Below are positions 43,214-51,238 of a stretch of 51,238 bases of DNA, in pieces (the first letter of the stretch is position 1; each line of letters begins with the position of its first letter). Made by a program: the position numbers and the translations under genes. A model generated the notes under the pieces. The model was given only the letters and a program-made list of their open reading frames with translations, was not told where the DNA came from and searched no databases. The stretch covers positions 59,614 to 110,851 of the forward strand of contig DYOA01000003.1 in the NCBI GenBank assembly GCA_020720785.1, read 5' to 3'. Source of the stretch: Leptospira biflexa. GTDB lineage: Bacteria; Spirochaetota; Leptospiria; Turneriellales; DYLW01.

Positions 43214-44692
43214 TCAAAAATCCAGAGCGTACACCACGCTCAAACCGGCTCCGTACATGGGATCTTTCCCCAGCGGGAGATACACATTTTCTTTGGAGCG
43301 TTTCTCAAAGTATTCACCGGGCAGAAAGACCCCGCCCAGGAGTTCAAAGGAAATATTATCCAGATTATACCGCAGGGAGGCTTCCACTTCCGTTCCCATA
43401 AAAGCGTTGGTTTCCCCAAACTGGGTTTTTCCATCGTTGTCGCGTTCATTGGCAAAGAGCACCAGACCGGAAACGCTGGCCAGAAGCCCGCCCAGATATG
43501 CAGAAATTTCCGCCCGCCCAAAGGATTTGGAGACGGTTTTGTCCACGGAGCCAACCTCATATTCGCTTTTGGCCTCATCCCGGATTTCATAGAAGTACGC
43601 ATAGGGCGATGGAAAATATCCTTTATAAGCGGTCACCAGGGTACCGCCGGGGGAGTTTGCCTTCATGGAGGCATACTTGGGACCAAAATACCCAAAGCTC
43701 AGGTCCAGCATCACATCCACTGGCCAATTCAATCGGCTGGATTCAAAACGCTGGTTCATGGCAGCGGCCAGATCCTCGTATTCTCTTTTATCGTTAAACT
43801 GGTTATCCACGCCAATGGAATACGCCACCGTCAGATCCGTGGCCCAGACCCGGGAGATTTCATAAGAAAAGCGGACTCCGGAATTGGACAGATAATCGTT
43901 ATCCGCCTCATTCAGGGCACTGCGTCCGTTTTCCGCAATATCCGCACCTCCGGAAGTATTCGCACCATAACGCAGGTAAAAGGAGAACAGCTTATACTGG
44001 AAATACTCACCGGCAATTTTGAACGCCTCATGGTCAAAGATCGCACCCACACGCAGGGTCGCGGTGTCTCCCTGGAAATCATCAATCTGTTCATCATCTT
44101 TTGCGAGGGAAAACCAGACCCGGGTGTCCTCCGGCTTGGAGGCAATTCCCAGCACATCAAAGAGGAGGCGGTACTGCATTCCCCAGGGAAGCTCATGTTT
44201 CAGGGAAACCCCGTCAATGGTATCGTTGAAAAAATATTCCTGCGTGGCATCTTCCAGGGAATACCGGTAGCGGCCCAGGCTCATCATCAGATCCTGGGTG
44301 AAATAATAATTGAAATACAGCTCCGAATATGTGATGGTATTGTTTTCCACCGGGCGGCCTTCCAGAGAGTCACTGCCCCACATTCCGGACTGGCGGATGG
44401 TGACAAAAAACTCGCTGAATTTATACCGCTGCATAAAGCCCAGGGAAATGCCGGAATACACAAAAGAGATGGCATCATCAGAGTTTTGCCGGTCCACGGG
44501 CTGGTTTTCTTCATACCTTTTCTGGTCATAATTGATAAAATCCGCATTGTTAAAGTGGTAGCCGTCCGAATTGAATTCCAGATGAAACGAATAGGAAAAC
44601 AAACTTCCCGGCAATGCGAACACAAATATAAGAAGTGCAATTCCTCCCCCCCGGAGCCATCGCATTCTTTTTGCTTTTTTTTTCTTTATCAT
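43214..44692 (-). CDS. Outer-membrane beta-barrel protein
   Basis: 492-aa predicted outer-membrane protein. Signal peptide with very basic start (MIKKKKAKRMRWLR) and hydrophobic core. The mature chain has alternating polar/aromatic strands throughout (FSEFFVTIRQ, YSELYFNYYF, MMSLGRYRYSL, FSFYLRYG, ISFELLGGVF) and ends LSVVYALDF, the C-terminal Phe being the usual BAM recognition signal. About 16-18 strands would fit the length, i.e. porin-like size, but this is an estimate. It has no family I recognise. ATG at 44692 with AGGAGATT directly upstream. Located in the middle of the nuclease-like operon, the likely pore or surface platform of the system. Confidence 0.78.
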   Translation of the reverse strand: MIKKKKAKRMRWLRGGGIALLIFVFALPGSLFSYSFHLEFNSDGYHFNNADFINYDQKRYEENQPVDRQNSDDAISFVYSGISLGFMQRYKFSEFFVTIRQSGMWGSDSLEGRPVENNTITYSELYFNYYFTQDLMMSLGRYRYSLEDATQEYFFNDTIDGVSLKHELPWGMQYRLLFDVLGIASKPEDTRVWFSLAKDDEQIDDFQGDTATLRVGAIFDHEAFKIAGEYFQYKLFSFYLRYGANTSGGADIAENGRSALNEADNDYLSNSGVRFSYEISRVWATDLTVAYSIGVDNQFNDKREYEDLAAAMNQRFESSRLNWPVDVMLDLSFGYFGPKYASMKANSPGGTLVTAYKGYFPSPYAYFYEIRDEAKSEYEVGSVDKTVSKSFGRAEISAYLGGLLASVSGLVLFANERDNDGKTQFGETNAFMGTEVEASLRYNLDNISFELLGGVFLPGEYFEKRSKENVYLPLGKDPMYGAGLSVVYALDF

Positions 44693-44729
44693 AATCTCCT
44701 CTATAATAATTCTATGAATAAAATATCTC

Positions 44730-46736
44730 TCAGTATTCCCCTGCCCCGGCAAAACCAGGCGTGGCAAAGTTCAAACCGGCGGCGGGCTGGCTGGAATCAA
44801 TGGCCGATGTTGCCCATGCGGGAGTGGTCGTATACACCATGGATTTTTTGGGAGTGCCGGAAGACCCCTTAGTATCATCAGAATAGCTACCGTTATCAAT
44901 GAGAATGCTTCCATCAGTCTGGTCACCTGGAGTTAAATCCCCGGCGGTAATCCCCTTCCCCAGATAAAGGGTATCGTCAGAATTACCAAATGATCCGGCA
45001 GTTCTTATATAGATTTTTATATTGCTGAAATTAGAGAAATAATTGTCTCCCTTCCGGGCCACCACCGCATATTCCCCGGGATAGAGGAATCCCTCCGGAT
45101 CCAGTTCGCGGGAGCCCAGGGGTTCATGGCCAGTGAGGGTTGCGGATGCGTTGTAATTGGGACCAAAGGTGATATTGGCCTGGGCACTGCCTCCATTATA
45201 GAAATCCAGCCCGGAAAGATCCAGAACCTGGGCAGAAGTATTCTTAATCTCAAACCACTCATCGTAGGTATCCCCATCCACTCCCGCCCACATGATCTCC
45301 GTAAAAATAATTTCATCCGCAGCCGGATCCCGGGGCACCACCGCCACCGCGTTGGAGGGAGTGGTACTCACACCGCTCACCCGGAACCAGTGGGCACAGC
45401 CTCGGGTGATACTACCACTGGCACAGGCCCCGGTGACGATATTGAATGTTTTCTCGTTGGTACCGGTGGCATTCGCCACTACGCTGAAGGAACCATCCGG
45501 AATGGCTTCTATCTCCGCGAGCGTCTTTTTCACAGCGGTGGCATAGTGCCGGATCTGCACATCGGCCACTTCCGACCAGTTAAGCTTGAGGGTGGTTCCA
45601 CTCACAGAAGTGCTGAGCACTTTGACAGGAGAAAAGGCATCTTCATATCCCGGCATCCCCAAATCCCGGGCATTCTGGTACAGAGAATCCACATTCCCCC
45701 GGATCTGGAGGGTGAATCCGTGGCGTCTGTTGAGATTATCTTTTATGGCCGCTTCTTCCATGGAATTCCCCAGGGGGACAGTCACAAAAAATGCGTAAGG
45801 CCGGGTGAGCATGAGCCGGTCTGCAAAGTTGATATCCTCCACTCCCAGCAGGGCGTCGTTGATCACCAGATCCTTCCCAAAGGAAGCAAAGAATTTCAGA
45901 GAGCTGAGATCGGAGCGGAGCATATACCAGGGACGGATGGTGGAACGGGAAAGCCGCTGTGCATCCACGCAGGCTTTGTCATAACGCTCATCATCCGGCG
46001 TGCGGAACCACGCAGGCAGACTGTTCAGGGTCATAAGTGACTCCGGAGTATACACCCGGCGGGTATTACCCTTCTGTACTTGGCAGTATAAATCCGTGAA
46101 CAGACGCTGCTCCTCAAATGGACCCGGAATATACACCACCGCATTCTGGGAAGCATCCAGTAGCCGCCAGAAATCAATATAACTGGCGGAATTGCGATCT
46201 TGAATCCTGCCCTCATTGGCCCCGGTGGAGGAATACACCGCTTCATTGGGGGTAAAGCTCAGGGCAATATCATAGTCCCCCACTTTGCGGTAAAATGTCT
46301 GGGAATTTTTTATTTTATCCGTGGCCCCCAGGGTGGGATTGGCCACGAACTGGTTATATTCATTGGTCAGGTGGAAATGGAATTCCCTGGAATTAATATA
46401 CAGAAAAACGGTGGGATTTGTCTGTAATATAAAGATGCTCTCGTCTTCATCAAAAAGAAAATATTCATGGAAATTTTCCCGGTCTTCACAGAGGCTGCCC
46501 CCCTGGTCCTTTTTCAGGGTCAGCACAGAGCCGGGCTGGCCCACAATATTCCTGAGCGTGCAGCTGATGAGACCTTTGGGGTTTCGCATGGCGGATACTT
46601 TTTCTGTGAGCTTCGCATCGGAAGAGGACAGAAAAACCGATGGGTTTTGTTCCGCTTTCTGCGAAGCATCTGTACAGGAGAAGAAAAGAACCGCCAATGT
46701 GAGAAGGAAAAGGGATTTTGGAATTTTATTTTTCAT
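44730..46736 (-). CDS. Lipoprotein with FnIII-like segment and lamin-tail domain
   Basis: 668-aa predicted lipoprotein (lipobox FFSC). Residues about 30-360 form a large region I cannot assign. About 364-465 looks like a fibronectin-III-type module (VKVLSTSVSGTTLKLNWSEV ... CAHWFRVSGVS). The C-terminal 195 residues are a lamin-tail domain: EIIFTEIMWAGVDGD, YDEWFEIKN, QVLDLSGLDF, EPLGSRELDPEGFLYPGEYAVV, and GTPKKSM near the end. LTDs are beta-sandwich modules found in bacteria on secreted nucleases and are thought to aid nucleic-acid or surface binding. Starts 3 bp after the PLD stop and precedes the barrel gene by 37 bp. Confidence 0.83.
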   Translation of the reverse strand: MKNKIPKSLFLLTLAVLFFSCTDASQKAEQNPSVFLSSSDAKLTEKVSAMRNPKGLISCTLRNIVGQPGSVLTLKKDQGGSLCEDRENFHEYFLFDEDESIFILQTNPTVFLYINSREFHFHLTNEYNQFVANPTLGATDKIKNSQTFYRKVGDYDIALSFTPNEAVYSSTGANEGRIQDRNSASYIDFWRLLDASQNAVVYIPGPFEEQRLFTDLYCQVQKGNTRRVYTPESLMTLNSLPAWFRTPDDERYDKACVDAQRLSRSTIRPWYMLRSDLSSLKFFASFGKDLVINDALLGVEDINFADRLMLTRPYAFFVTVPLGNSMEEAAIKDNLNRRHGFTLQIRGNVDSLYQNARDLGMPGYEDAFSPVKVLSTSVSGTTLKLNWSEVADVQIRHYATAVKKTLAEIEAIPDGSFSVVANATGTNEKTFNIVTGACASGSITRGCAHWFRVSGVSTTPSNAVAVVPRDPAADEIIFTEIMWAGVDGDTYDEWFEIKNTSAQVLDLSGLDFYNGGSAQANITFGPNYNASATLTGHEPLGSRELDPEGFLYPGEYAVVARKGDNYFSNFSNIKIYIRTAGSFGNSDDTLYLGKGITAGDLTPGDQTDGSILIDNGSYSDDTKGSSGTPKKSMVYTTTPAWATSAIDSSQPAAGLNFATPGFAGAGEY

Positions 46737-46739
46737 ACT

Positions 46740-48281
46740 CTAATCCGTCAGGTCAAACGGAGATATCTCCGCATCGTTCGCGTCATAGGCCCCGGAAAAA
46801 GCTTCCAGATCCAGCAGAAATTTGGATTCCCGGTTGATCTGGAAGGATTCCGTCTCAAACGCATCCACCAGATTGCGGGCGTTGCGGATCACCACAAAGT
46901 TTTCATCATTGCTGGATACCGCATTCTCGCTGAAATTCAGGGAACCCAGGATCACAATATCTCTGTCAATGAGAATGACTTTATGGTGGAGAAGGCCACC
47001 GTTTGTCCGCCGGGTGACTTTCACCTTCTGGGTTCTTTCCGCCAGCTCCCGGTAGGAAAAAATATTGTACTGGTATGTGGAACGGAACATGTTATAATCC
47101 ATATAGACTTTCACATCCACCCCTCTTTGTTCCTTTGCTTTGATGAGCCGGTCAATGATCACCTTATCTGTGAACGCAAAGGAATACACCGTAATGGATT
47201 TGGTGGCGGCCTCCAGAATGGGCAGAACAATATTCATGGCATTTTCATTGTTTTTTACTTCCAGCAATCCCTTGTCATAATTCATATAATAATAATCCCT
47301 CCCGCCGGTGCTGCCGCTTTCATAAAGATAGCTGGGGAAAGTCTCCCGGTACGGGGTGAAGAAAACACCAATGGAATGCACTCCCACCCTTCGGTAACCT
47401 TCCGGCCATTTCCCTTTGAACTGGTTATAATCAGAAGCCGAATACAGCTCCCGTGCAAAACCGGTGTTCTGAATACTTGCCCATTGGGCATCTGTGAGAG
47501 TGACATCTTTCCATTTTTTGCTGCCCGCCAGAATTTCATTACAGACGCCCGAATCCAGACCGGAATACGCCGGATTGCAGATGACTTTGTTGCCAAACAG
47601 ATAGCCGGATGAGGTGTCATCCCCCGTCCCAATGGTTTTATCCGCCCCGGCTCCGCTTTCATACAGGACTTTGAAGCGGTCATCTTTCTGGGTGGCACTG
47701 GTTCCGGTTTTCTGAACGTGGAAATCCCGCAGATAATCCGTGGCCAGTTCCGGGGAATGGATGATGATCATATTGTTAAAATGGCTCCACATTCCTTCCG
47801 TGAGGTTGGTGGAACCGGTCACCACATATTTTTCATCCACCACAAAATATTTATTGTGCATGATTCCGGAATCGTTGTGCAGATGCACGGGCAGGCCGGC
47901 CTTGATGAGGCGGTCCCAGCTCCCCTCACTTTCCGAGTCATATTCCGTTACAAAATCCATTTTCACTTTCCGGTTTGCTTTCGCATAGGCCAGGGAGCGG
48001 GAGGTGCCCCTCTCCTGCCATATTTTTATGAGGACATGATCAATCTCTTCGTTATCAAAGCCATAAAGAGAAACATAGATGGACTCCCGTGCATTTTCCA
48101 GCAGGTCAATGAGCCCTTTCTGTGACTGGGTGGGATCAAACGTCAAACGGGAAACCCCGGTGGCGGTGCTCTCCTCCGGGGCATCCCCCGGAAGGAAATG
48201 GGCACAGGAAAAGAACAGAGCCATTGGCCCGGCGGACAGAAAAACCCAAACCAGAATACTCCTCACTTTGTTCAGTTGCAT
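46740..48281 (-). CDS. PLD-family lipoprotein with two intact HKD motifs
   Basis: 513-aa predicted lipoprotein (lipobox FFSC, C26) of the phospholipase D/nuclease superfamily. Both catalytic motifs are complete: H142-x-K144-x4-D149 in MHNKYFVVD followed by TGSTNLTE, and HHKVILID at about 432 followed by LGSLNFSEN. A 180-residue insert separates the lobes. Enzymes of this type include DNases such as Nuc, cardiolipin synthases and phospholipases. Absence of transmembrane helices after the lipobox and the LTD/EEP/SNase neighbours favour a surface or periplasmic nuclease. ATG at 48281 overlaps the upstream PLD gene by 10 nt. Confidence 0.88.
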   Translation of the reverse strand: MQLNKVRSILVWVFLSAGPMALFFSCAHFLPGDAPEESTATGVSRLTFDPTQSQKGLIDLLENARESIYVSLYGFDNEEIDHVLIKIWQERGTSRSLAYAKANRKVKMDFVTEYDSESEGSWDRLIKAGLPVHLHNDSGIMHNKYFVVDEKYVVTGSTNLTEGMWSHFNNMIIIHSPELATDYLRDFHVQKTGTSATQKDDRFKVLYESGAGADKTIGTGDDTSSGYLFGNKVICNPAYSGLDSGVCNEILAGSKKWKDVTLTDAQWASIQNTGFARELYSASDYNQFKGKWPEGYRRVGVHSIGVFFTPYRETFPSYLYESGSTGGRDYYYMNYDKGLLEVKNNENAMNIVLPILEAATKSITVYSFAFTDKVIIDRLIKAKEQRGVDVKVYMDYNMFRSTYQYNIFSYRELAERTQKVKVTRRTNGGLLHHKVILIDRDIVILGSLNFSENAVSSNDENFVVIRNARNLVDAFETESFQINRESKFLLDLEAFSGAYDANDAEISPFDLTD

Positions 48282-50107
48282 AACGGCAGTGACCCCAAAT
48301 GGGAAGGACGGGATTTTTCCACCAGATAGCGGAATTCCTTCTCATAATAAATTTTTGCAATTTCCCGGGAACGGATGATGATGATATCTTCGTTATTGTG
48401 GGTGCCTTTGGTGTAGTGCACAGCGGTACCAACGGCAGATGAAGCATGGGGATCATCAAACGTGACGGTGGTTTCCCGGCGTCCGTCCACCGTCTGCGAC
48501 CAGTTGGCAGAGCCTGTTATCACCGTGGCATTGGAATCACAGGGATCAATGATCATCACCTTATGGTGCAAGCGGTTGGCACCCAGGTAATAATCCGGAT
48601 CCTGGGAGCCGTTATCGTATTCATACACAGTGGCATCCGAGCCCAGTGCGGACATCAGAGCCTGGTTTTCACTCCGGTCCGGACTCACAAGGCCATAGAC
48701 GGAAAGCCAGCCCCGGTTGGGGTGTTTGGTGCTCAGTGCTTCGTGCAACTGCACCCCCCCGTCATTGGGATAGGTGGAGGTGGAAAAAGAAAACGCCATA
48801 AAATACACCGCATAGTTCGCCGCCAGTACCTCATCCGTAATCCGGCGAATGATATTGTCACTGCGGTAGTCCGCGAAATACACATCCAGGGAAATACCGG
48901 AGGCAAACACATAATCCTTCAGCGGAGCATCCGCCGGTTTGAAGGCATCGTTGTAATCACTCAAAAGATAGTTCATCTGGCGTTTATAGGTATTGTACAA
49001 ACAGGGCCGGGTGGTGGGGGTATCCAGCGGACAGCGGTTCACACTGGCGGTGACTGTCACCTCTTCCATGTCCGGAAAACCATTGGCCGATGCAACGCCA
49101 TTGCCATTTTCCGCATCCGTGACAATATATTCCCTGTCCTCATAAAAGATGATAATATTATTATTGTTCCGGTAAAAATCGTTATCCGTGAGGTTGGTGG
49201 AACCGGTCACCGTATAGTAACGGATCACCGGATTTCCGTTGGATGAGACCGGAAAACCCGCAGAATCCCGCTTGCGGTTTTTGATGAGCAGAAACTTATG
49301 GTGCATCTGTCCGGTGTGGTTCACCAGATTGAAATCACTCACCCCGGATAAATTGGTGGAGGAGGTGTCATCTCTCCCGGAATAAAAAAACCGGTTCACC
49401 GCCCAGGGATCTTTTCCGTCATAGGCGGCGTAATTGCCATCATATTCCGTCTTTCCATTCTCCAGAGGAAAATACTCCCTTTTATAGAATTTGACGCCAC
49501 CCACGGATATGGGATAGTAATCATCCAGCACCTCCGCAATGTCCCCAAAGCCCGCATCAGAGGAAGTATAATCCTTTGCCGGTTTAAACTGTCCGTTCTG
49601 GGCGGATTCGGTCTCTGCCGCCCCGGAAAAATCAAAATCATCATTCTCCCGGTTGCCCACAAAACGCACATGCACCCCTTTTTTTACGGCAAACTCCAGA
49701 GCCTCAATGATGCGGTTATTATCCAGATTCTGGCTGGCCACATCCAGATGGATGTTCTGGGGCAGATATCCTTCCACCACGTCGATGGCGGACTGCATGA
49801 TCAGATTCGCTACCACATTATTGATGGAACGGGCGTCTCCGTTATTGTCCGTCTGCTCCCCGGTTTTTCCGGCTTTCACATCGCACACATTGGCCACAGC
49901 CACATCTCCGGTGCACTCATTATAGGGAATCCAGGGATTATTGAACAACACCTGCACCCGGTTCTGCGGCTCTGCGTATGCCCTTCCGGAGACTTTCCCC
50001 ACCGCCATGGAATTTGCCCCCGCTGCATCCTTTCCGGGAATAGCCGGCGGGGCACAGGAGAACGCCAGAAAGAGGAGAGCGAGGAGGATGATTTGTATGG
50101 GTTTCAT
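48272..50107 (-). CDS. PLD-family lipoprotein with one altered HKD motif
   Basis: 611-aa predicted lipoprotein (lipobox AFSC). Paralogous in layout to the next gene. The second HKD is intact (HHKVMIID at about 512, then TGSANWSQT). The first reads HHKFLLIK at about 268, keeping His and Lys but with Lys in place of the Asp, and followed by an Asn/Arg-rich insert before TGSTNLTDND. The two active-site halves of PLD enzymes meet in one site, so partial activity is possible. Long inserts between conserved blocks are Asp/Asn/Gly-rich. ATG at 50107 overlaps the upstream LTD gene by 4 nt. Confidence 0.86.
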   Translation of the reverse strand: MKPIQIILLALLFLAFSCAPPAIPGKDAAGANSMAVGKVSGRAYAEPQNRVQVLFNNPWIPYNECTGDVAVANVCDVKAGKTGEQTDNNGDARSINNVVANLIMQSAIDVVEGYLPQNIHLDVASQNLDNNRIIEALEFAVKKGVHVRFVGNRENDDFDFSGAAETESAQNGQFKPAKDYTSSDAGFGDIAEVLDDYYPISVGGVKFYKREYFPLENGKTEYDGNYAAYDGKDPWAVNRFFYSGRDDTSSTNLSGVSDFNLVNHTGQMHHKFLLIKNRKRDSAGFPVSSNGNPVIRYYTVTGSTNLTDNDFYRNNNNIIIFYEDREYIVTDAENGNGVASANGFPDMEEVTVTASVNRCPLDTPTTRPCLYNTYKRQMNYLLSDYNDAFKPADAPLKDYVFASGISLDVYFADYRSDNIIRRITDEVLAANYAVYFMAFSFSTSTYPNDGGVQLHEALSTKHPNRGWLSVYGLVSPDRSENQALMSALGSDATVYEYDNGSQDPDYYLGANRLHHKVMIIDPCDSNATVITGSANWSQTVDGRRETTVTFDDPHASSAVGTAVHYTKGTHNNEDIIIIRSREIAKIYYEKEFRYLVEKSRPSHLGSLPLCN

Positions 50108-51238
50108 GGGTTTGCCCGCCCCGGGGAACCATTGGCAATCCCACAGGTAAAGTCATTCGCATTATTATTGGTATTGGTGATTCCATTTCTGGCAGAGGTT
50201 TTATCCGCACAGTCCGATGCTTTTCCTGCCTGGTACACCTTTGCTCCGGAATCTGTCCCCACATAATCAATCACTGTGGTTGTCCCCTCATTGATGGCTG
50301 GCCCCGTCTGACTATCAGGAAGGTCTGTTGCATCCAGAACCAGAGCAAAAGTGGCACCACTTGAACTCAATGCCCACGCTGCCGTATCGAATAAAACTTT
50401 TTTACCGGCCAAAGATGCCGTTGTGTAACATCCGGCATCTTTGGAGACCACCACCAGATATTCCCCCGCTCCCAAGGTATACGATGGGAATGTATATTCT
50501 TTGGAAAAATTTCCACCACTGTTTCCGTATTGGAAACTCATCCCGGCCAGATTAAAGGACGTGGAGGATGCATTGTATATTTCAATAAATTCATCATCAC
50601 TTTCGGTGCAGGTTGTTCCTCCCGCACCCTCAAAGCCTTTGCTAATATCCACATCATAATGGATTTCTGTTATGATAATTTCACCAGGGTTGGGTGAATG
50701 GGTTGCACTGACCGTATAATCCGCAAAAGATCCGGAGGACGAAGTAAAGCGGTATGTCAAAGCAGAGCCAAAATTCTGTGCAGAATCCCCGGACGGGCTC
50801 ACCGTTATGGAGGAATCCGTGACATCTATGGTGGGTATCCGGGCACTGGCATTTTCCCCGGCATCAAACGCAAAGCTCACCGTTTTTGCAGTATGGTCAA
50901 TGGTCCCCGTATAATCCCGGGATAGCCCCGGATTCTTGCTTGTTTCCAGTTTGAACTCATTCAGCGGGTTCTGTGTGAGGACAGTCACCGTATATGCCTG
51001 GCCTCCGGCTCCGTCCGCTTCCACCACAAAGAAGTCCACCGCGTTTGTAAAATCCACCGCCGTGGAGGAACTGACGATTTCCGCCCCCCCTTCATTGGTG
51101 TGGGTTACCTTGCTGCCGGTGATGGAAAACGTGGGCACCAGAGAGGCTTTGTCAACTCCAAAAGGAAGCGTGACACTCACGGCAGATGGATGCGTGGAGA
51201 TTGTTTTTTTCACATCGGCGGATAAAGCCGGATTCTTT
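50104..51238 (-). CDS. Ig-like repeats plus lamin-tail domain protein (5' end outside window)
   Basis: C-terminal 377 residues of a larger protein; the frame is open to the right edge of the window (KNPALSADVKKTI...), so the GTG at 51213 is not the true start. Visible parts: two Ig-like repeats of the DUF5018-like kind (each with NPALS/NPGLS, xVPTFxITGS or RIPTIDVTDS, and a closing YTVTVL or YTVSATHS), then a lamin-tail domain from about visible residue 182 (EIIITEIHYDVDI, DDEFIEIYNASS, SFNLAGMSFQYG, YTLGAGEYLVVVS), ending ANGSPGRANP. It overlaps the PLD gene by 4 nt and is the first visible gene of the nine-gene operon. Confidence 0.83.
   Translation of the reverse strand, partial: KNPALSADVKKTISTHPSAVSVTLPFGVDKASLVPTFSITGSKVTHTNEGGAEIVSSSTAVDFTNAVDFFVVEADGAGGQAYTVTVLTQNPLNEFKLETSKNPGLSRDYTGTIDHTAKTVSFAFDAGENASARIPTIDVTDSSITVSPSGDSAQNFGSALTYRFTSSSGSFADYTVSATHSPNPGEIIITEIHYDVDISKGFEGAGGTTCTESDDEFIEIYNASSTSFNLAGMSFQYGNSGGNFSKEYTFPSYTLGAGEYLVVVSKDAGCYTTASLAGKKVLFDTAAWALSSSGATFALVLDATDLPDSQTGPAINEGTTTVIDYVGTDSGAKVYQAGKASDCADKTSARNGITNTNNNANDFTCGIANGSPGRANP

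Noticed and set aside
45126..46040. 304-codon open frame on the plus strand
   Set aside because: Lies wholly antisense to the LTD lipoprotein, whose signal peptide, lipobox and domain pattern are clear; composition is that of a shadow frame rich in His, Gly and Arg.
46467..47612. 381-codon open frame on the plus strand
   Set aside because: Antisense to the PLD lipoprotein with intact HKD motifs and the start of the LTD lipoprotein; no domain or ribosome site of its own.
46740..48281. Cardiolipin synthase
   Set aside because: It has a lipobox and no N-terminal membrane helices or PLDc_N domain, and its neighbours are LTD and nuclease-fold proteins; a surface PLD nuclease-like enzyme fits better.
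48446..49246. 266-codon open frame on the plus strand, Ile/His/Gly-rich
   Set aside because: Antisense to the second PLD lipoprotein; repeated His/Gly reflects the complementary codon bias, not a real gene.
39383..51238. Prophage or integrative element
   Set aside because: Despite the tRNA junction there is no integrase, phage structural gene or visible attachment repeat; kept only as a low-level possibility.

Overview
The window reads as a densely packed chromosomal segment of a Gram-negative, double-membrane bacterium, most likely a spirochaete of the Leptospirales type. The evidence is indirect. There is a full-length cyclic-nucleotide-gated K+ channel of the SthK/LliK kind known from spirochaetes. 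There are about nine predicted lipoproteins, many with Ser at -1 of the lipobox (FFSC, AFSC, FISC, ILSC). There is a FecR-domain exported protein, an outer-membrane beta-barrel ending in Phe, and bacterial housekeeping genes (gatA, purB, mazG, prmC, metF, rplS, rnhB, mgtE). No 16S rRNA or other decisive marker is present, so the assignment is moderate only.

Layout. 0.2-3.5 kb (+): gated K+ channel, then two peptide-type ABC permeases without ATPase or binding protein. 3.5-10.2 kb: gatA (-), back to back with a lipoprotein lytic transglycosylase (+), then purB-mazG-fecR (-). 10.3-11.1 kb: an exported protein of unknown family followed by a clear intrinsic terminator. 11.1-15.4 kb (+): an overlapping four-gene signalling/export operon consisting of a soluble PAS histidine kinase, a response regulator fused to an RsbW-like ATPase domain, a LolD/FtsE-type ATPase and an FtsX-like permease. 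15.4-21 kb: NrnA-like DHH phosphoesterase, DUF1566 lipoprotein-prmC, an AT-rich 380-bp gap, small lipoprotein-FadH-like flavoenzyme. 21-24.6 kb: two lipoproteins, the second a fusion of a catalytically degenerate phospholipase-D fold with a lamin-tail domain (LTD). 24.6-31.2 kb: nitroreductase, radical SAM-metF, FAD-linked oxidase, and an M23 peptidase with two methyltransferases. 31.3-39.2 kb: patatin phospholipase, a GT2-rplS-rnhB-mgtE-CPBP protease run (-), an esterase and an unknown exported protein. 39.38 kb: tRNA-Arg(CCG).

The most striking region is 39.46-51.24 kb, where nine consecutive minus-strand genes, overlapping or separated by at most 37 bp, form one apparent operon that runs off the window. 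In transcription order they encode: Ig-like repeats plus LTD, a PLD-family lipoprotein, a second PLD-family lipoprotein, an LTD lipoprotein with an FnIII-like segment, an outer-membrane beta-barrel, an SNase-fold protein that appears to have lost its active site, an endonuclease/exonuclease/phosphatase (EEP) protein, a MORN-repeat lipoprotein and a second EEP paralogue. Nearly all are predicted to be exported or membrane-anchored. LTDs are known partners of EEP-type extracellular nucleases (ExeM-like proteins), where they are fused in one chain. Here the same parts are split over many chains, with a porin-like barrel. I infer a surface system that binds, cuts and perhaps imports nucleic acid (or hydrolyses another phosphodiester polymer). 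The PLD-LTD fusion at 22-24.5 kb independently links the two folds.

Genes are packed very tightly. Three convergent pairs overlap at their stop codons or further (7187-7190, 15385-15388, 32255-32311), several same-strand pairs overlap by 4 nt, and one divergent pair (4985/4986) has no intergenic space. No CRISPR array, transposase, integrase or phage gene was seen.
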